20,425 nucleotides of DNA from DASRDS01 sp035569435 (GTDB lineage Bacteria > Gemmatimonadota > Gemmatimonadetes > Gemmatimonadales > Gemmatimonadaceae), in NCBI GenBank assembly GCA_035569435.1, contig DATMNB010000146.1, positions 1-20,425 on the forward strand, in the 5' to 3' direction. This document shows, one piece after another, positions 9,207-16,873 of this stretch (within the stretch, counting starts at the first letter, position 1; each line of letters starts with the position of its first letter). Made by a program: the position numbers and the translations under genes. A model generated the notes under the pieces. That model searched no databases. It was not told the DNA's origin and saw nothing but the letters and a program-made list of their open reading frames with translations.

Positions 9207-9243
9207 CGGTCGCTCCTTGTTGGTGTTCTACGCGCGCCAACGG

Positions 9244-9266
9244 CTCCAGTCGCGAGTAGGCTGGAG
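9244..9266 (+). terminator. Weak hairpin after the bicupin gene
   Basis: CTCCAG (9244-9249) and CTGGAG (9261-9266) pair around an 11-nt loop, about 38 bases after the bicupin stop. The stem can be lengthened by a G-U and a G-C pair. Only scattered T residues follow (ATTGTCGTT), so its terminator activity is uncertain. Confidence 0.3.
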
Positions 9267-9332
9267 TCATTGTCGTTAAATGCATACGGCTAAGACAACG
9301 CGCCCGACCGGACGTGCACAAGTACCCGCCTT

Positions 9333-9362
9333 TTGCATCAATCCCCTTGCAAGTGTTATGAT
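9333..9362 (+). promoter_or_regulatory. Sigma-70-type promoter of vapBC
   Basis: A -35-like TTGCAT (9333-9338) and a good -10 TATGAT (9357-9362) are separated by 18 bp. Transcription would start about 9369, giving a leader of roughly 30 nt that ends in a GGAGGT ribosome-binding site at 9391-9396. Confidence 0.5.
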
Positions 9363-9383
9363 TCTGGTCATTCTAGTCAGAAT
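9361..9383. promoter_or_regulatory. Inverted-repeat operator candidate of vapBC
   Basis: ATTCTG (9361-9366) and CAGAAT (9378-9383) form a perfect 6-bp dyad with an 11-bp spacer that contains a third ATTCT. It overlaps the end of the -10 box and the predicted transcription start. This is where toxin-antitoxin complexes normally bind to repress their own operon. Binding itself is inferred. Confidence 0.5.
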
Positions 9384-9399
9384 AGGCCTTGGAGGTGCT

Positions 9400-9723
9400 A
9401 TGAAACGTCCCCGCCGTCCCCGGAAGCCACCACGGACCACGCCGGCCATGCGCGCCCCGCGTGCGGGCGAGCCGTGGCAGCTCCAGACCGCCAAGGCGCG
9501 ATTCAGCGAACTCTTTCGCCGAGCGCGCGCCGACGGGCCCCAGTGGGTCACGCGCCACGAGACGGAGTCGGTCGTCGTCCTCCCCGTCGAGCAGTACGAG
9601 CAACTGACCCGCCGCGCCCAGCAGCCGCGGAGCCTCGTCCAGTTCTTTGCCGAATCCCCGCTCGCCGGTGCCGCCCTCGACCTCGACCGGCCACGCGACT
9701 ACGGGCGCGACGTCGACCTGTAA
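9400..9723 (+). CDS. vapB: Phd/YefM-type antitoxin
   Basis: A 107-residue antitoxin. Residues 26-72 carry the Phd/YefM DNA-binding and dimerisation fold: WQLQTAKARFSELFRRA, DGPQWVTRHETESVVVLPVEQYEQL. Residues 77-107 (SLVQFFAESPLAG to DYGRDVDL) are the flexible acidic tail that family members wrap around the PIN toxin. An unusual Arg/Lys/Pro-rich N-terminal extension of about 22 residues precedes the fold. The start at 9400 is fixed by GGAGGT three bases upstream; the frame is open further up, but that part would cross the promoter. The toxin gene follows after nine bases. The product should bind its own promoter dyad and neutralise the toxin. Confidence 0.88.
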   Translation: MKRPRRPRKPPRTTPAMRAPRAGEPWQLQTAKARFSELFRRARADGPQWVTRHETESVVVLPVEQYEQLTRRAQQPRSLVQFFAESPLAGAALDLDRPRDYGRDVDL

Positions 9724-9732
9724 GAGCGGCCG

Positions 9733-10158
9733 ATGCCCGGCTTTCTGCTCGACACCAATGTCGTGTCGGAATTGATCAAACCGACGCCTAACGGGCGGGT
9801 CGCCACCTGGGTCGACGCCACCGACGAGTCACTGCTGTACCTGAGCGTGCTCACGATCGGCGAGATCCGGAACGGCATCGCGCGCCTCGCCCGCGGCGCA
9901 CGCCGCGCGCGCCTCGAGGCATGGCTCGAGACCGACCTCCGCCCCCGATTCCTCGGTCGGATCGTCGATGTCGATCTCGCCGTCGCGGACCGGTGGGGAG
10001 TCCTCACGGCACGCGCCGCGCTCGCCAAGCAACGCGTGCCCGCGATCGACGGGCTCCTCGCTGCCACCGCGGTGCAGTACAACCTGACGCTCGCGACGCG
10101 CAACGCTGACGATTTCGAGCATACCGGCGCGTCGGTGTTCAACCCGTGGCGAGACTAG
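9733..10158 (+). CDS. vapC: VapC-type PIN-domain ribonuclease toxin
   Basis: A 141-residue PIN-domain toxin, near the usual VapC length. Acidic metal-binding residues are all in place: Asp7 (LLDTNVVSEL), Glu44 (TIGEIRNGI), Asp106 (PAIDGLLAATA) and Asp126 within TRNADDF. VapC proteins cleave tRNA or rRNA with Mg2+ or Mn2+ and stop translation when the antitoxin is lost. It follows the antitoxin by nine bases, so both come from one message. The gene ends four bases before the convergent YnfA-like gene. Nothing is broken, so the pair should be functional. Confidence 0.93.
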   Translation: MPGFLLDTNVVSELIKPTPNGRVATWVDATDESLLYLSVLTIGEIRNGIARLARGARRARLEAWLETDLRPRFLGRIVDVDLAVADRWGVLTARAALAKQRVPAIDGLLAATAVQYNLTLATRNADDFEHTGASVFNPWRD

Positions 10159-10162
10159 TCTC

Positions 10163-10498
10163 CTACGACCGCCAGAACGTGATCGTCAGCCCGCCCGCCG
10201 CGATCAACGCCCCGCCGACCACTATGGGCACCGTCGGCGCCACGCCAAACGCGATCCAGTTGATCGCCTGCGCGACGAGAAAGAACAGCGTCACGTACAC
10301 GCCGAGCAGCCGCCCAAAGTCCCAGGCCGGCGTGTTGACCGTTACGCCGTAGGCAAAGAGCACCACGGCCCCGAGCCCGAGAAACGCGCCGCGCGTCCAG
10401 GGTGACTGCCCATGCAGCCCGTGCCGCACCAGCGCGTCCCCACCCGCCTCGAGAACGGCTGAGAGCAGAAGCAACAGCAGAATCCCGAGCGTGGTCAC
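10163..10498 (-). CDS. YnfA-like (UPF0060) small membrane protein
   Basis: A 111-residue hydrophobic protein with four predicted helices. The layout fits YnfA/UPF0060, a small relative of drug/metabolite transporters: an early Glu (LEAGGDALVRHGL), a central LFAYGVTVN, then FGRLLGVYVTLFFL corresponding to the family's GRVYAAYGGVF, and a closing Gly-rich helix. Some YnfA proteins export drugs as dimers, but the role here is unknown. I prefer GTG 10498 because it has a strong GGAGG six bases upstream and gives the family length. An ATG at 10513 would add five residues and overlaps that ribosome-binding site. The gene is divergent from the Ser/Thr kinase gene. Confidence 0.72.
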   Translation of the reverse strand: MTTLGILLLLLLSAVLEAGGDALVRHGLHGQSPWTRGAFLGLGAVVLFAYGVTVNTPAWDFGRLLGVYVTLFFLVAQAINWIAFGVAPTVPIVVGGALIAAGGLTITFWRS

Positions 10499-10532
10499 GA
10501 CACTCCTCCCCATAGCAGGTGGCCTGGAAGAT

Positions 10533-10538
10533 TAAGTT
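10533..10538 (+). promoter_or_regulatory. -10 box of a likely leaderless promoter
   Basis: TAAGTT is followed by AGGACC and then the ATG at 10545, the same six-base spacing as at 4411. There is no ribosome-binding site and no clear -35. Confidence 0.45.
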
Positions 10539-10544
10539 AGGACC

Positions 10545-13457
10545 ATGCAGCCATCGGACAGAACAAGCCGAGTGGCACCCACGGATCTTCGGGAGCAGCT
10601 ACAAGCCGCCCTCGGCGACCGCTACGAGATCATCCGCGAGCTCCCGCCCGGCGGGATGAGCCGGCTGTTCCTGGCCACCGAACGCTCCCTCGACCGCCAG
10701 GTCGTTGTCAAAGTCCTCCCCCCCGAGCTGACCAACGAGGTCAACGCCGCGCGCTTCCAGCGCGAGATCACCGTTGCCGCCAACCTGCAGCACCCGCACA
10801 TCCTCCCCGTGCTCGCCGCCGGCGCCACGGGCTCACTGCTCTATTACATCACCCCGTACGTCGAGGGCGAATCCCTCCGGCACCGCCTGACCCGCACCGG
10901 CCAGCTCCCGGTCGCCGACGCGGTGCGCATCCTGACCGAGACCGCCGACGCCCTGGCCCGCGCCCATCGCGCCGGCGTCGTCCACCGCGACATCAAGCCC
11001 GAGAACGTCCTCCTCCAGGACGGCCACGCCTTACTCGCCGACTTCGGCGTGGCCCGTGCGTTGGCCCATGCCACCGCCGACGGCCCACTGACCGAAAGCG
11101 GCCACGTCCCAGGCACTCCGGCCTACATGGCCCCCGAGCAGCTGGCCGGCGAGGCCCACGTCGACGGCCGCGCCGACGTCTACGGACTCGCCGTGATCGG
11201 CTACGAGATGCTGGCAGGCGTCTCGCCGTTCGCCGGCGCCACACCGCAGGCCATCGCCGCCGCCCATTTCAAGACCGAGCCCCGCCCGCTCACCGCGATC
11301 CGACCCGACGTCCCACGTACGGTGAGCGACGCCATCGCCCGCGCCCTCAAGTCCGACCCCGACGCGCGCTTCGCCACGGCCGCCGACTTCCGCGACGCGC
11401 TCGCCTCGCCGGGGGCGCGCGCCGTGAGGCGTCCCGACCGCCGCACGCTGATCCTCGCCGCCCTCGCCGTCGTCGTCGCCGCCGGCACGATCACCACGCT
11501 CGTCTGGCGGACCGGTCAACCACGCGTGCCGGTCCTCGACCGCCAGGTCATCGCGGTCGAACCCTTCACCGTCCTCGACCCCCCGCTCGCTCTCTGGCAC
11601 GAAGGGATGGTCGACGTCCTCGCGCACAACCTCGACGGCGCCGGCCCGCTCCGCACCATGGCCCCCACGTCCGTCATCCATCACATCCGGAGCAGCGGCA
11701 CCGACCCCATCGCCCTCGCCCGCGCGCTCCGCGCCGGCCTCGCCGTCACCGGACGCATCGAACGCTCGGGCCCGGATTCGGTCCGCGTGATCGCCACGCT
11801 CCTCGACGTGGCCTCCGGCCGCCCCCAGGACGAAGTCTCCGCCCGCGGCTCGATCGATCACATGGACCTGGTCACCGATTCGATCAGTGTCGCGCTCCTC
11901 CGGTCGATCGCGCGCATCGAGCCAGTCGGCGTCGCCCGCGGCTCGCTCGCCGGCGCCGGCGCCAACTCACTCCCCGCGCTCAAGGCCCTCCTCGAGAGCG
12001 AGCAGGCATTCCGGCGTGGCGCATGGGTCCAGGCGCAGACCGCCGCCGAGCACGCGATCCAACTCGATAGCACGTTCGCGCTCGCCTACTACTGGGCCGG
12101 CGCCGCCCGCGGATGGGCCGAGAAAGCCGGCGACTCGCTGGCCGCGGAATTCTCCACGCGCGCCCAAGCCCTCAATCACGGACTCACCCCGCGCGATAGC
12201 CTGCTCATCGCGACGAACGCCGCGGTCGAAGCCCCCGAAACGCTCAACAGCGTGCAGTTGCAGCAACTGTTCGCCGCGGCCGACGTCAGCGTCCAGCGCT
12301 ATCCCGACGACCCGCAGATCTGGAACAACCTCGGCGAGATCCGCACGCACCTGGGCTACGGCCCCCGCGTGGGCGTCACCAACCGACGCGTGCTCCTCCC
12401 CCTCGAGCGCGCGATCGCCATCGATTCCGACTTCGCGCCCGCCTACGAGCACGCCACGCACTTCGCGCTCGCTGTCGACGGCAGTGCCGCCGGCGTGCGA
12501 TACGCCCGTCGCTACCTCGCGTTCGACCCACCGTCGCCATTTGGCCAGGCCTCGAGGCTGTACGTCGCCCTCCTGACCACGCCGCGCGACACCGCCGGCA
12601 ATCGACGTCTAGCGGATGCGTCCACCCCACACGAGCTGGCGTACGCCTCCAAAGCACTGGCGGCCGTCTACGACTCGGCCGAGTCGGAGACCTGGCTCGG
12701 ACGCCAGCTGGCGCGTCGCGTCGGACCGTTGACACGGATCGAAGACAACGCCGCGGTCGAGATCGTCTTCGATGGCCTGTTGAATCGCGGCCACGTACGC
12801 GACGTGTGGTCCGGGGTCCGGGCGCTGCAAGTCACACCCATCCCGGGCGAGGTGTCCGCCCTGGCGATGTTTGCCGAGGTCGGGATCGTGCCGACCCCAG
12901 CGCTCGACAGCCTCCTCCGCCGCGCCGACAACTTGCGCGCGGGCTACTCGTGGTTCGGCCTGCGCTGGTGGGCCACGCGGGGCGACACGACCGATCTGCG
13001 TGCATTTCTCGCCGCCCGCGCGCGCGCCGTCGGCCACGAACCCGGCAAGGTGCCCGTGAACCCCGCGACGTACGATACGGCCGTCACCCGCGCCTACCTC
13101 GCGCTGGCGAAACACGACACCGCCGACGCCTTGCGACGGTTCGCCACCCTGCCGGACACGCTGTGCCGCGGCGGCTGCGCCCTCGACGCCATCACGTACG
13201 GCGAGCTGCTCGCCGGGCGCAACCAGGCCGCGGCCGCTGACTCGCTGCTCGATCGCCGGTATCGGGTGCAGATCACGTCGGCAACCGATGTTCTCCTGCA
13301 GCTCGCGCTCGCTCGCGTGGCGAACCGCGCCGGCGACGCGCGCACGGCCCGCGACGCCTACGAGCGCGTCGCCGACGCGTGGGCCACCGCCGATTCCGAG
13401 CTCCAGCCGGTCGTCACCGAAGCCCGCGCCGCCGTAGCCCGCGGTCGCGCCCCCTGA
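10545..13457 (+). CDS. Transmembrane Ser/Thr protein kinase with TPR region
   Basis: A 970-residue receptor-like kinase. Residues 27-290 are a PknB-type kinase domain: Gly-rich loop LPPGGMSRLFLA, Lys56 in VVVKVL, Glu74, catalytic HRDIKPEN (147-154), DFG (166-168) and the APE motif at 196-198. A basic stretch and one membrane helix (about 301-320) follow. The 650-residue remainder should face the periplasm. Its first part (about 333-460, EPFTVLDPPLALWHEGMVDV) resembles the FlgO-like domain often found between kinase or cyclase domains and TPRs. From about 475 on there are TPR-like helices (LLESEQAFRRGAWVQAQTA, then AIQLDSTFALAYYWAG). It probably phosphorylates cytoplasmic proteins in response to something bound outside. 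Substrates are unknown, and no phosphatase gene is nearby. Confidence 0.93.
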   Translation: MQPSDRTSRVAPTDLREQLQAALGDRYEIIRELPPGGMSRLFLATERSLDRQVVVKVLPPELTNEVNAARFQREITVAANLQHPHILPVLAAGATGSLLYYITPYVEGESLRHRLTRTGQLPVADAVRILTETADALARAHRAGVVHRDIKPENVLLQDGHALLADFGVARALAHATADGPLTESGHVPGTPAYMAPEQLAGEAHVDGRADVYGLAVIGYEMLAGVSPFAGATPQAIAAAHFKTEPRPLTAIRPDVPRTVSDAIARALKSDPDARFATAADFRDALASPGARAVRRPDRRTLILAALAVVVAAGTITTLVWRTGQPRVPVLDRQVIAVEPFTVLDPPLALWHEGMVDVLAHNLDGAGPLRTMAPTSVIHHIRSSGTDPIALARALRAGLAVTGRIERSGPDSVRVIATLLDVASGRPQDEVSARGSIDHMDLVTDSISVALLRSIARIEPVGVARGSLAGAGANSLPALKALLESEQAFRRGAWVQAQTAAEHAIQLDSTFALAYYWAGAARGWAEKAGDSLAAEFSTRAQALNHGLTPRDSLLIATNAAVEAPETLNSVQLQQLFAAADVSVQRYPDDPQIWNNLGEIRTHLGYGPRVGVTNRRVLLPLERAIAIDSDFAPAYEHATHFALAVDGSAAGVRYARRYLAFDPPSPFGQASRLYVALLTTPRDTAGNRRLADASTPHELAYASKALAAVYDSAESETWLGRQLARRVGPLTRIEDNAAVEIVFDGLLNRGHVRDVWSGVRALQVTPIPGEVSALAMFAEVGIVPTPALDSLLRRADNLRAGYSWFGLRWWATRGDTTDLRAFLAARARAVGHEPGKVPVNPATYDTAVTRAYLALAKHDTADALRRFATLPDTLCRGGCALDAITYGELLAGRNQAAAADSLLDRRYRVQITSATDVLLQLALARVANRAGDARTARDAYERVADAWATADSELQPVVTEARAAVARGRAP

Positions 13458-13485
13458 TGCCGGTACGCCGCGCTAGCGTGCGGCA
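13458..13485. terminator. Hairpin between convergent genes
   Basis: TGCCG-GT-ACGC (13458-13468) pairs with GCGT-G-CGGCA (13476-13485) around the loop CGCGCTA, with one small internal bulge. It starts at the base after the kinase stop and covers the stop of the opposite gene. Both strands could use it to end transcription, but there is no T-run. Confidence 0.35.
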
Positions 13486-14036
13486 GGGTGCAGGTACTGC
13501 TCCGGAATCGTCGTCCCTGGACGCTCGCTGTCCCAATAGATCGTCACGACATACCAGCGCGTGCCGTCGTTGAACAGCTGAATACTGTTGATCCCCCGCG
13601 CAAACGGCTTGGGATCACTCGCCTCGTGTCGCGACGCGTAGGCGCTGAACACCTGCGTCACCGCCCCAAACGTGTTCACCTCGCGCCCGATCTCGTGTTC
13701 GTAAAATGACTGTTTGGCGAAGACCTGCCCGGCATGCTGCGCGTACTCGCGCGGCGTGAGCGGCACGATGTGGGTCGCGCCGGTCGAGTCGCGCCGCGTG
13801 GGAATCAACCGCGCCCCCGGCGCGAACAACGAATAGAACCGATCCCAGTCTCGCGGGCCCGCCGGCCCCGAGATCACGGCGTACAGCTCCGTGAGGATCG
13901 CGTCCATGGACCCCACATCCGACGCTTTCGCGACTGGCGTCGGTGTCGAGTCCGCGGGCGCCGGCGCCGCGCTCTGCGCGGTGGCGACCGCTGGCATGCC
14001 CACTAGCGCGACGATCGATATCAGGCGACGCATCAT
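13473..14036 (-). CDS. Secreted NTF2/SnoaL-like protein
   Basis: A 187-residue protein with a signal peptide (MMRRLISIVALVGMPAVATAQ) and a low-complexity Ala/Pro linker (about 22-38). Residues 45-172 look like a SnoaL/NTF2-like cone: an opening helix (MDAILTELYAVISG), DWDRFYSLFAPGARLIPT, and late strands (GINSIQLFNDGTRWYVVTIYWD). Proteins of this fold bind small ligands or act as isomerases; no catalytic residue can be assigned. The start at 14036 overlaps the stop of the CPBP gene as ATGA, so translation is coupled. An upstream in-frame start at 14057 lies inside that gene and would spoil the signal peptide. It is the last gene of the hydrolase-CPBP unit. Confidence 0.8.
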   Translation of the reverse strand: MMRRLISIVALVGMPAVATAQSAAPAPADSTPTPVAKASDVGSMDAILTELYAVISGPAGPRDWDRFYSLFAPGARLIPTRRDSTGATHIVPLTPREYAQHAGQVFAKQSFYEHEIGREVNTFGAVTQVFSAYASRHEASDPKPFARGINSIQLFNDGTRWYVVTIYWDSERPGTTIPEQYLHPAAR

Positions 14037-14914
14037 GATGTACGGGTCTCCGACCACCGGTAATAGATCAGGACAGCGAGGACGAGCGACATCACCGCGA
14101 CGAGGATGCCGGATTCACCAACCCAGACCGTCGCGCCCGGGCCCGTCGACGATTGGTCGAACGGCCCCTGAATGACAGAGTTCCAGCACGCGTGGAACAC
14201 GATGGCCGGCCAGACGCTGCCGGTGCGGAGCCGCAGCACGCCGATGACGACCGCGATCCCCACGACATCGACGATGAAGATCCCCGCCGAGATGAGTGGA
14301 TGCGGACCGGACGCATACTGACCGCTCAGGATGAGCGGGAGGTGCCACGACGCCCAGATGAGACCACTGACGAGCAGCGGTCGCGGAACGCCCGCGGCTA
14401 CGAGTCGCGGGAGCATGTAGCCCCGCCAGCCGATTTCCTCGCCGGACGCCGAGAGCATGCCGAACAGCGTCCCGACTGTCGCGGAGATGAGGAGCAGCAT
14501 GACAAAGCGAGCGCCGGATGGGAGGGCGGCGACCCATGGCAGGGCCGTCGGGCGCCAGACCGAGAGCCCCGCTAACCCCGTCGCCCAGGCGATGCCGTAG
14601 GCAACGCCACCGACAAGGAGCGGCCCGCCGATCGCCACGCCAAGGGCGCGAACGCCGAGCCGGCCGCCCAGTCGGAACGAGACATCCCGGATGCGCTCCC
14701 GGAGCGAGACCCGGGCCACGGCCGACGCCAGCGCCGGCATCCACATGAGGCCAAAGATGAGGCCTCCATGATTCCCGATCGGATCGCCCGTGCGCAGGAC
14801 GAGCCACTCGAAGATCCCGGAGCCGACGATGAGGACGACAAAGTAGATCGTCAGCCCGCGCCGAGCGTCGGCAGCCGGGGAAGCGAGCGGCAGGGACGGC
14901 GCGGACAGTGTCAT
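14033..14914 (-). CDS. CPBP family intramembrane metalloprotease
   Basis: A 293-residue polytopic membrane protein with about eight hydrophobic segments. It shows the CPBP (Abi/CAAX protease-like) motifs: EEIGWRG (159-165), IWASWHLP (186-193, His191) and HACWN (241-245). These would form the glutamate/histidine active site within the membrane. Members cut or process membrane proteins or modify peptides, and some protect against bacteriocins. The start is read as the ATG at 14914. A GTG two codons earlier is possible and the ribosome-binding site is poor. It lies 42 bp after the hydrolase stop and overlaps the NTF2-like gene, which suggests one operon. Its substrate is unknown. Confidence 0.88.
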   Translation of the reverse strand: MTLSAPSLPLASPAADARRGLTIYFVVLIVGSGIFEWLVLRTGDPIGNHGGLIFGLMWMPALASAVARVSLRERIRDVSFRLGGRLGVRALGVAIGGPLLVGGVAYGIAWATGLAGLSVWRPTALPWVAALPSGARFVMLLLISATVGTLFGMLSASGEEIGWRGYMLPRLVAAGVPRPLLVSGLIWASWHLPLILSGQYASGPHPLISAGIFIVDVVGIAVVIGVLRLRTGSVWPAIVFHACWNSVIQGPFDQSSTGPGATVWVGESGILVAVMSLVLAVLIYYRWSETRTS

Positions 14915-14956
14915 GACCACAGGATGGCGATCCGACTGCCATGACGCCAGGGCCGT

Positions 14957-15940
14957 TTACGTCAGGCCCCAGAGTTGATGCAGCTCACTGGCGATGAGAT
15001 CCGGCATCTCTTCGGGGAAGAACACTTTCGCGCCGTCCACGCGCCGCACGCCGCGTGAGCGCGCGAACGCATGATCCAGCCAGTCCGGGCTGGCCGGCGA
15101 AAAGATCGTATCGCCTGTCCCCCAGACGATCCGCGTCGGCACGGACGACGCCCTGAGTGCCGGCGCGATGCCCGCCAGCGCGTTCTGCGCGAGCGCCGTC
15201 GTGTAGCCATGGAACTGCGCCCGCCGGAGCGGCGTGCTCACGAGCGGCGCGAAATAGCAGTCGACGGCTTGGTCCGTCGGATCGGCGGGATATGTGTAGG
15301 CGAGCCCACCGATCCCCTTGGGCGAACGCGCCAGCACCTTGTCGGCGAGTTGCGGCACCAGGAACCGGTCGGCCAACGTTCCCGCTTCCGCCAGCTTGAT
15401 CACCGGCACGAACGACGGCGGCGGGCTGTCGGACTCGGTGTCGCAGTTGGTGAGCAGGAGCGTCCGGACGCGCGTCGCGTGTCGCGTCACGAACAGTTGC
15501 GCCACCGCGCCGCCACTGTCGCTCGCCACCACATCGACACGCGATATCGACAACCGGTCGAGCACCGCCGCCAGCATGTCGGCCTGTTGGTCGGGCGCCA
15601 GGCTCTGGTGCTCCGGGATCTCGGAGTACCCGAGCCCCATGAAGTCCACGGCGATGCACCGGCGATAGGGCGAGAGCCGCTCCAGCGCCCCGCGCCACTG
15701 GAACCCGTTGAGCGGATACCCGTGCAGAAAGAGCGCCGCCCGTCCGGAGCCCCGCTCGACGTAGGCGATCCGCCCGAACGTCGTGTCCGCGAACCGCCGC
15801 GAGGCGTGGAACGCGGCCGCATCGATCGGCGTCGATGGCGCCGCGGACGTCGCCAGCTGAGCCCCATGGCGCATGCATGCGGCGAGTGTGGCCGACGCGA
15901 TGGCGCCGGTCGTGGTCTCGAGAAATTGTCTGCGATCCAT
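14957..15940 (-). CDS. Exported alpha/beta hydrolase with Asp nucleophile
   Basis: A 327-residue alpha/beta hydrolase. The start MDRRQFLETTTG shows a twin-arginine motif, and the leader ends in LAAC (19-22), so the product may be a Tat-exported lipoprotein. The oxyanion block is HGYP (73-76). The nucleophile elbow reads ASDSGG with Asp141, as in haloalkane and fluoroacetate dehalogenases and epoxide hydrolases, not the Ser of esterases. Asp277 (WGTGD) is a candidate acid. In dehalogenases a catalytic His precedes the QE-x-x-P block. Here the matching stretch is AKVFFPEEMPDLI with Val306 in its place. Activity is therefore doubtful or altered. The ATG at 15940 has GAGGAT upstream. The gene is divergent from an MmyB-type regulator. 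Confidence 0.85.
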   Translation of the reverse strand: MDRRQFLETTTGAIASATLAACMRHGAQLATSAAPSTPIDAAAFHASRRFADTTFGRIAYVERGSGRAALFLHGYPLNGFQWRGALERLSPYRRCIAVDFMGLGYSEIPEHQSLAPDQQADMLAAVLDRLSISRVDVVASDSGGAVAQLFVTRHATRVRTLLLTNCDTESDSPPPSFVPVIKLAEAGTLADRFLVPQLADKVLARSPKGIGGLAYTYPADPTDQAVDCYFAPLVSTPLRRAQFHGYTTALAQNALAGIAPALRASSVPTRIVWGTGDTIFSPASPDWLDHAFARSRGVRRVDGAKVFFPEEMPDLIASELHQLWGLT

Positions 15941-16004
15941 CCGATCCTCTGCTGAGAGTGGGGTCCTGGCCGCATAGTGCCCGCCAGCCCGGCGAGGATC
16001 AATT

Positions 16005-16029
16005 ACCTCCGAGGTCATGGTGTCACCGC
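16005..16029. promoter_or_regulatory. Small dyads in the divergent hydrolase/regulator region
   Basis: ACCTC-C-GAGGT (16005-16015) and GGTG-T-CACC (16019-16027) lie side by side between the hydrolase start and the regulator start. They could be operators for the regulator, but they are short and may be chance. Confidence 0.3.
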
Positions 16030-16040
16030 CGTGCCGCGTC

Positions 16041-16046
16041 TAACAT
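16041..16046 (+). promoter_or_regulatory. -10 box of a likely leaderless promoter
   Basis: TAACAT is followed by five bases and the ATG at 16052. No ribosome-binding site is present and the -35 is weak. Confidence 0.45.
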
Positions 16047-16051
16047 CCAGT

Positions 16052-16873
16052 ATGCCCGCGACCGAGTCGCGCTCACCCCCGCCACCCGCCCCGGCCACCC
16101 ACGTCGGCGCACTGCTCCGTGACTGGCGCGCGGGCCGGCGTTTGAGCCAGCTCGATCTCGCGCTCGCCGCCGATGTCTCATCACGCCATCTGAGCTACGT
16201 CGAGACCGGCCGCGCCCAGCCGAGCCGCGAGCTCGTCTCGCGACTCGCGGAGGCGCTCGACATTCCGCTCCGCGAGCGCAACACGCTGCTCATCGCCGCC
16301 GGCTACGCACCGGACTATCGCGAGACCGCTCTGAGCGCCCCGGAGATGGCTCAGGCCCGCCACGCGGTCGAGCTCATTCTCAATCAACAGGAACCCTATC
16401 CGGCCATCGTGATGAACCGGCACTGGGACTTGCTGATGGCCAACCGCAGCACGACGCGGATGTTTCGCTGGCTGTTGGGCGGCCCGGCGGCAGAGCCCAA
16501 CATCATGCGAGGGTTCTTCGATCCCAACGGCGTGCGGCCGTGGGTGGTGAACTGGGAGGAGGTCGCGGGCGACCTGGTCAAGCACCTCCACGACGACGTA
16601 GCCGCCGCGCCGTCCGACACGCGGGCGCGAACGCTCCTCCGCGATGTTCTATCCTACCCCAACATTCCATCCCGATGGCGCACGCGCGAGCTGGGCGCGC
16701 CGGCCAGCCCACTCTCGACGATCACCTACGCCAAGGACGACGTGCGGCTGACGTTCTTCTGGACGATCACGACGTTTGGCACGCCGCGCGACGTGACGCT
16801 GGAGGAGCTCCGGATCGAGTGCTCGTTCCCAGCCGACGACGCCACCGACCAGTTCTGCCGCTCACTCACCTAG
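16052..16873 (+). CDS. XRE regulator with MmyB-like ligand-binding domain
   Basis: A 273-residue transcription factor. Residues 17-72 are an XRE helix-turn-helix (ALLRDWRAGRRLSQLDLALAA, then SSRHLSYVETGRAQPSRE). Residues about 100-270 match the MmyB-type PAS-like ligand-binding domain, with YPAIVMNRHWDLLMAN, then NWEEVAGDLVKHLH and TFFWTITTFGTPRDVTLEELRIE. Such proteins often sense a small hydrophobic ligand and control a divergent enzyme gene. The start at 16052 follows a -10 box and avoids a longer N-terminus that would run through the promoter. It is divergent from the hydrolase gene (111 bp apart), so control of that operon is a reasonable inference. The 3' end overlaps the convergent GNAT gene by 12 bp. 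Confidence 0.92.
   Translation: MPATESRSPPPPAPATHVGALLRDWRAGRRLSQLDLALAADVSSRHLSYVETGRAQPSRELVSRLAEALDIPLRERNTLLIAAGYAPDYRETALSAPEMAQARHAVELILNQQEPYPAIVMNRHWDLLMANRSTTRMFRWLLGGPAAEPNIMRGFFDPNGVRPWVVNWEEVAGDLVKHLHDDVAAAPSDTRARTLLRDVLSYPNIPSRWRTRELGAPASPLSTITYAKDDVRLTFFWTITTFGTPRDVTLEELRIECSFPADDATDQFCRSLT

Noticed and set aside
9280..9399. Upstream extension of the antitoxin, including a hydrophobic stretch
   Set aside because: It spans the promoter and operator dyad, and the real start has a GGAGGT site.
14921..14956. Possible hairpins (GGGCC/GGCCC and TGACG/CGTCA) between the hydrolase and CPBP genes
   Set aside because: Stems are only five pairs, compete with each other and have no T-run, so they are within chance for this GC content.
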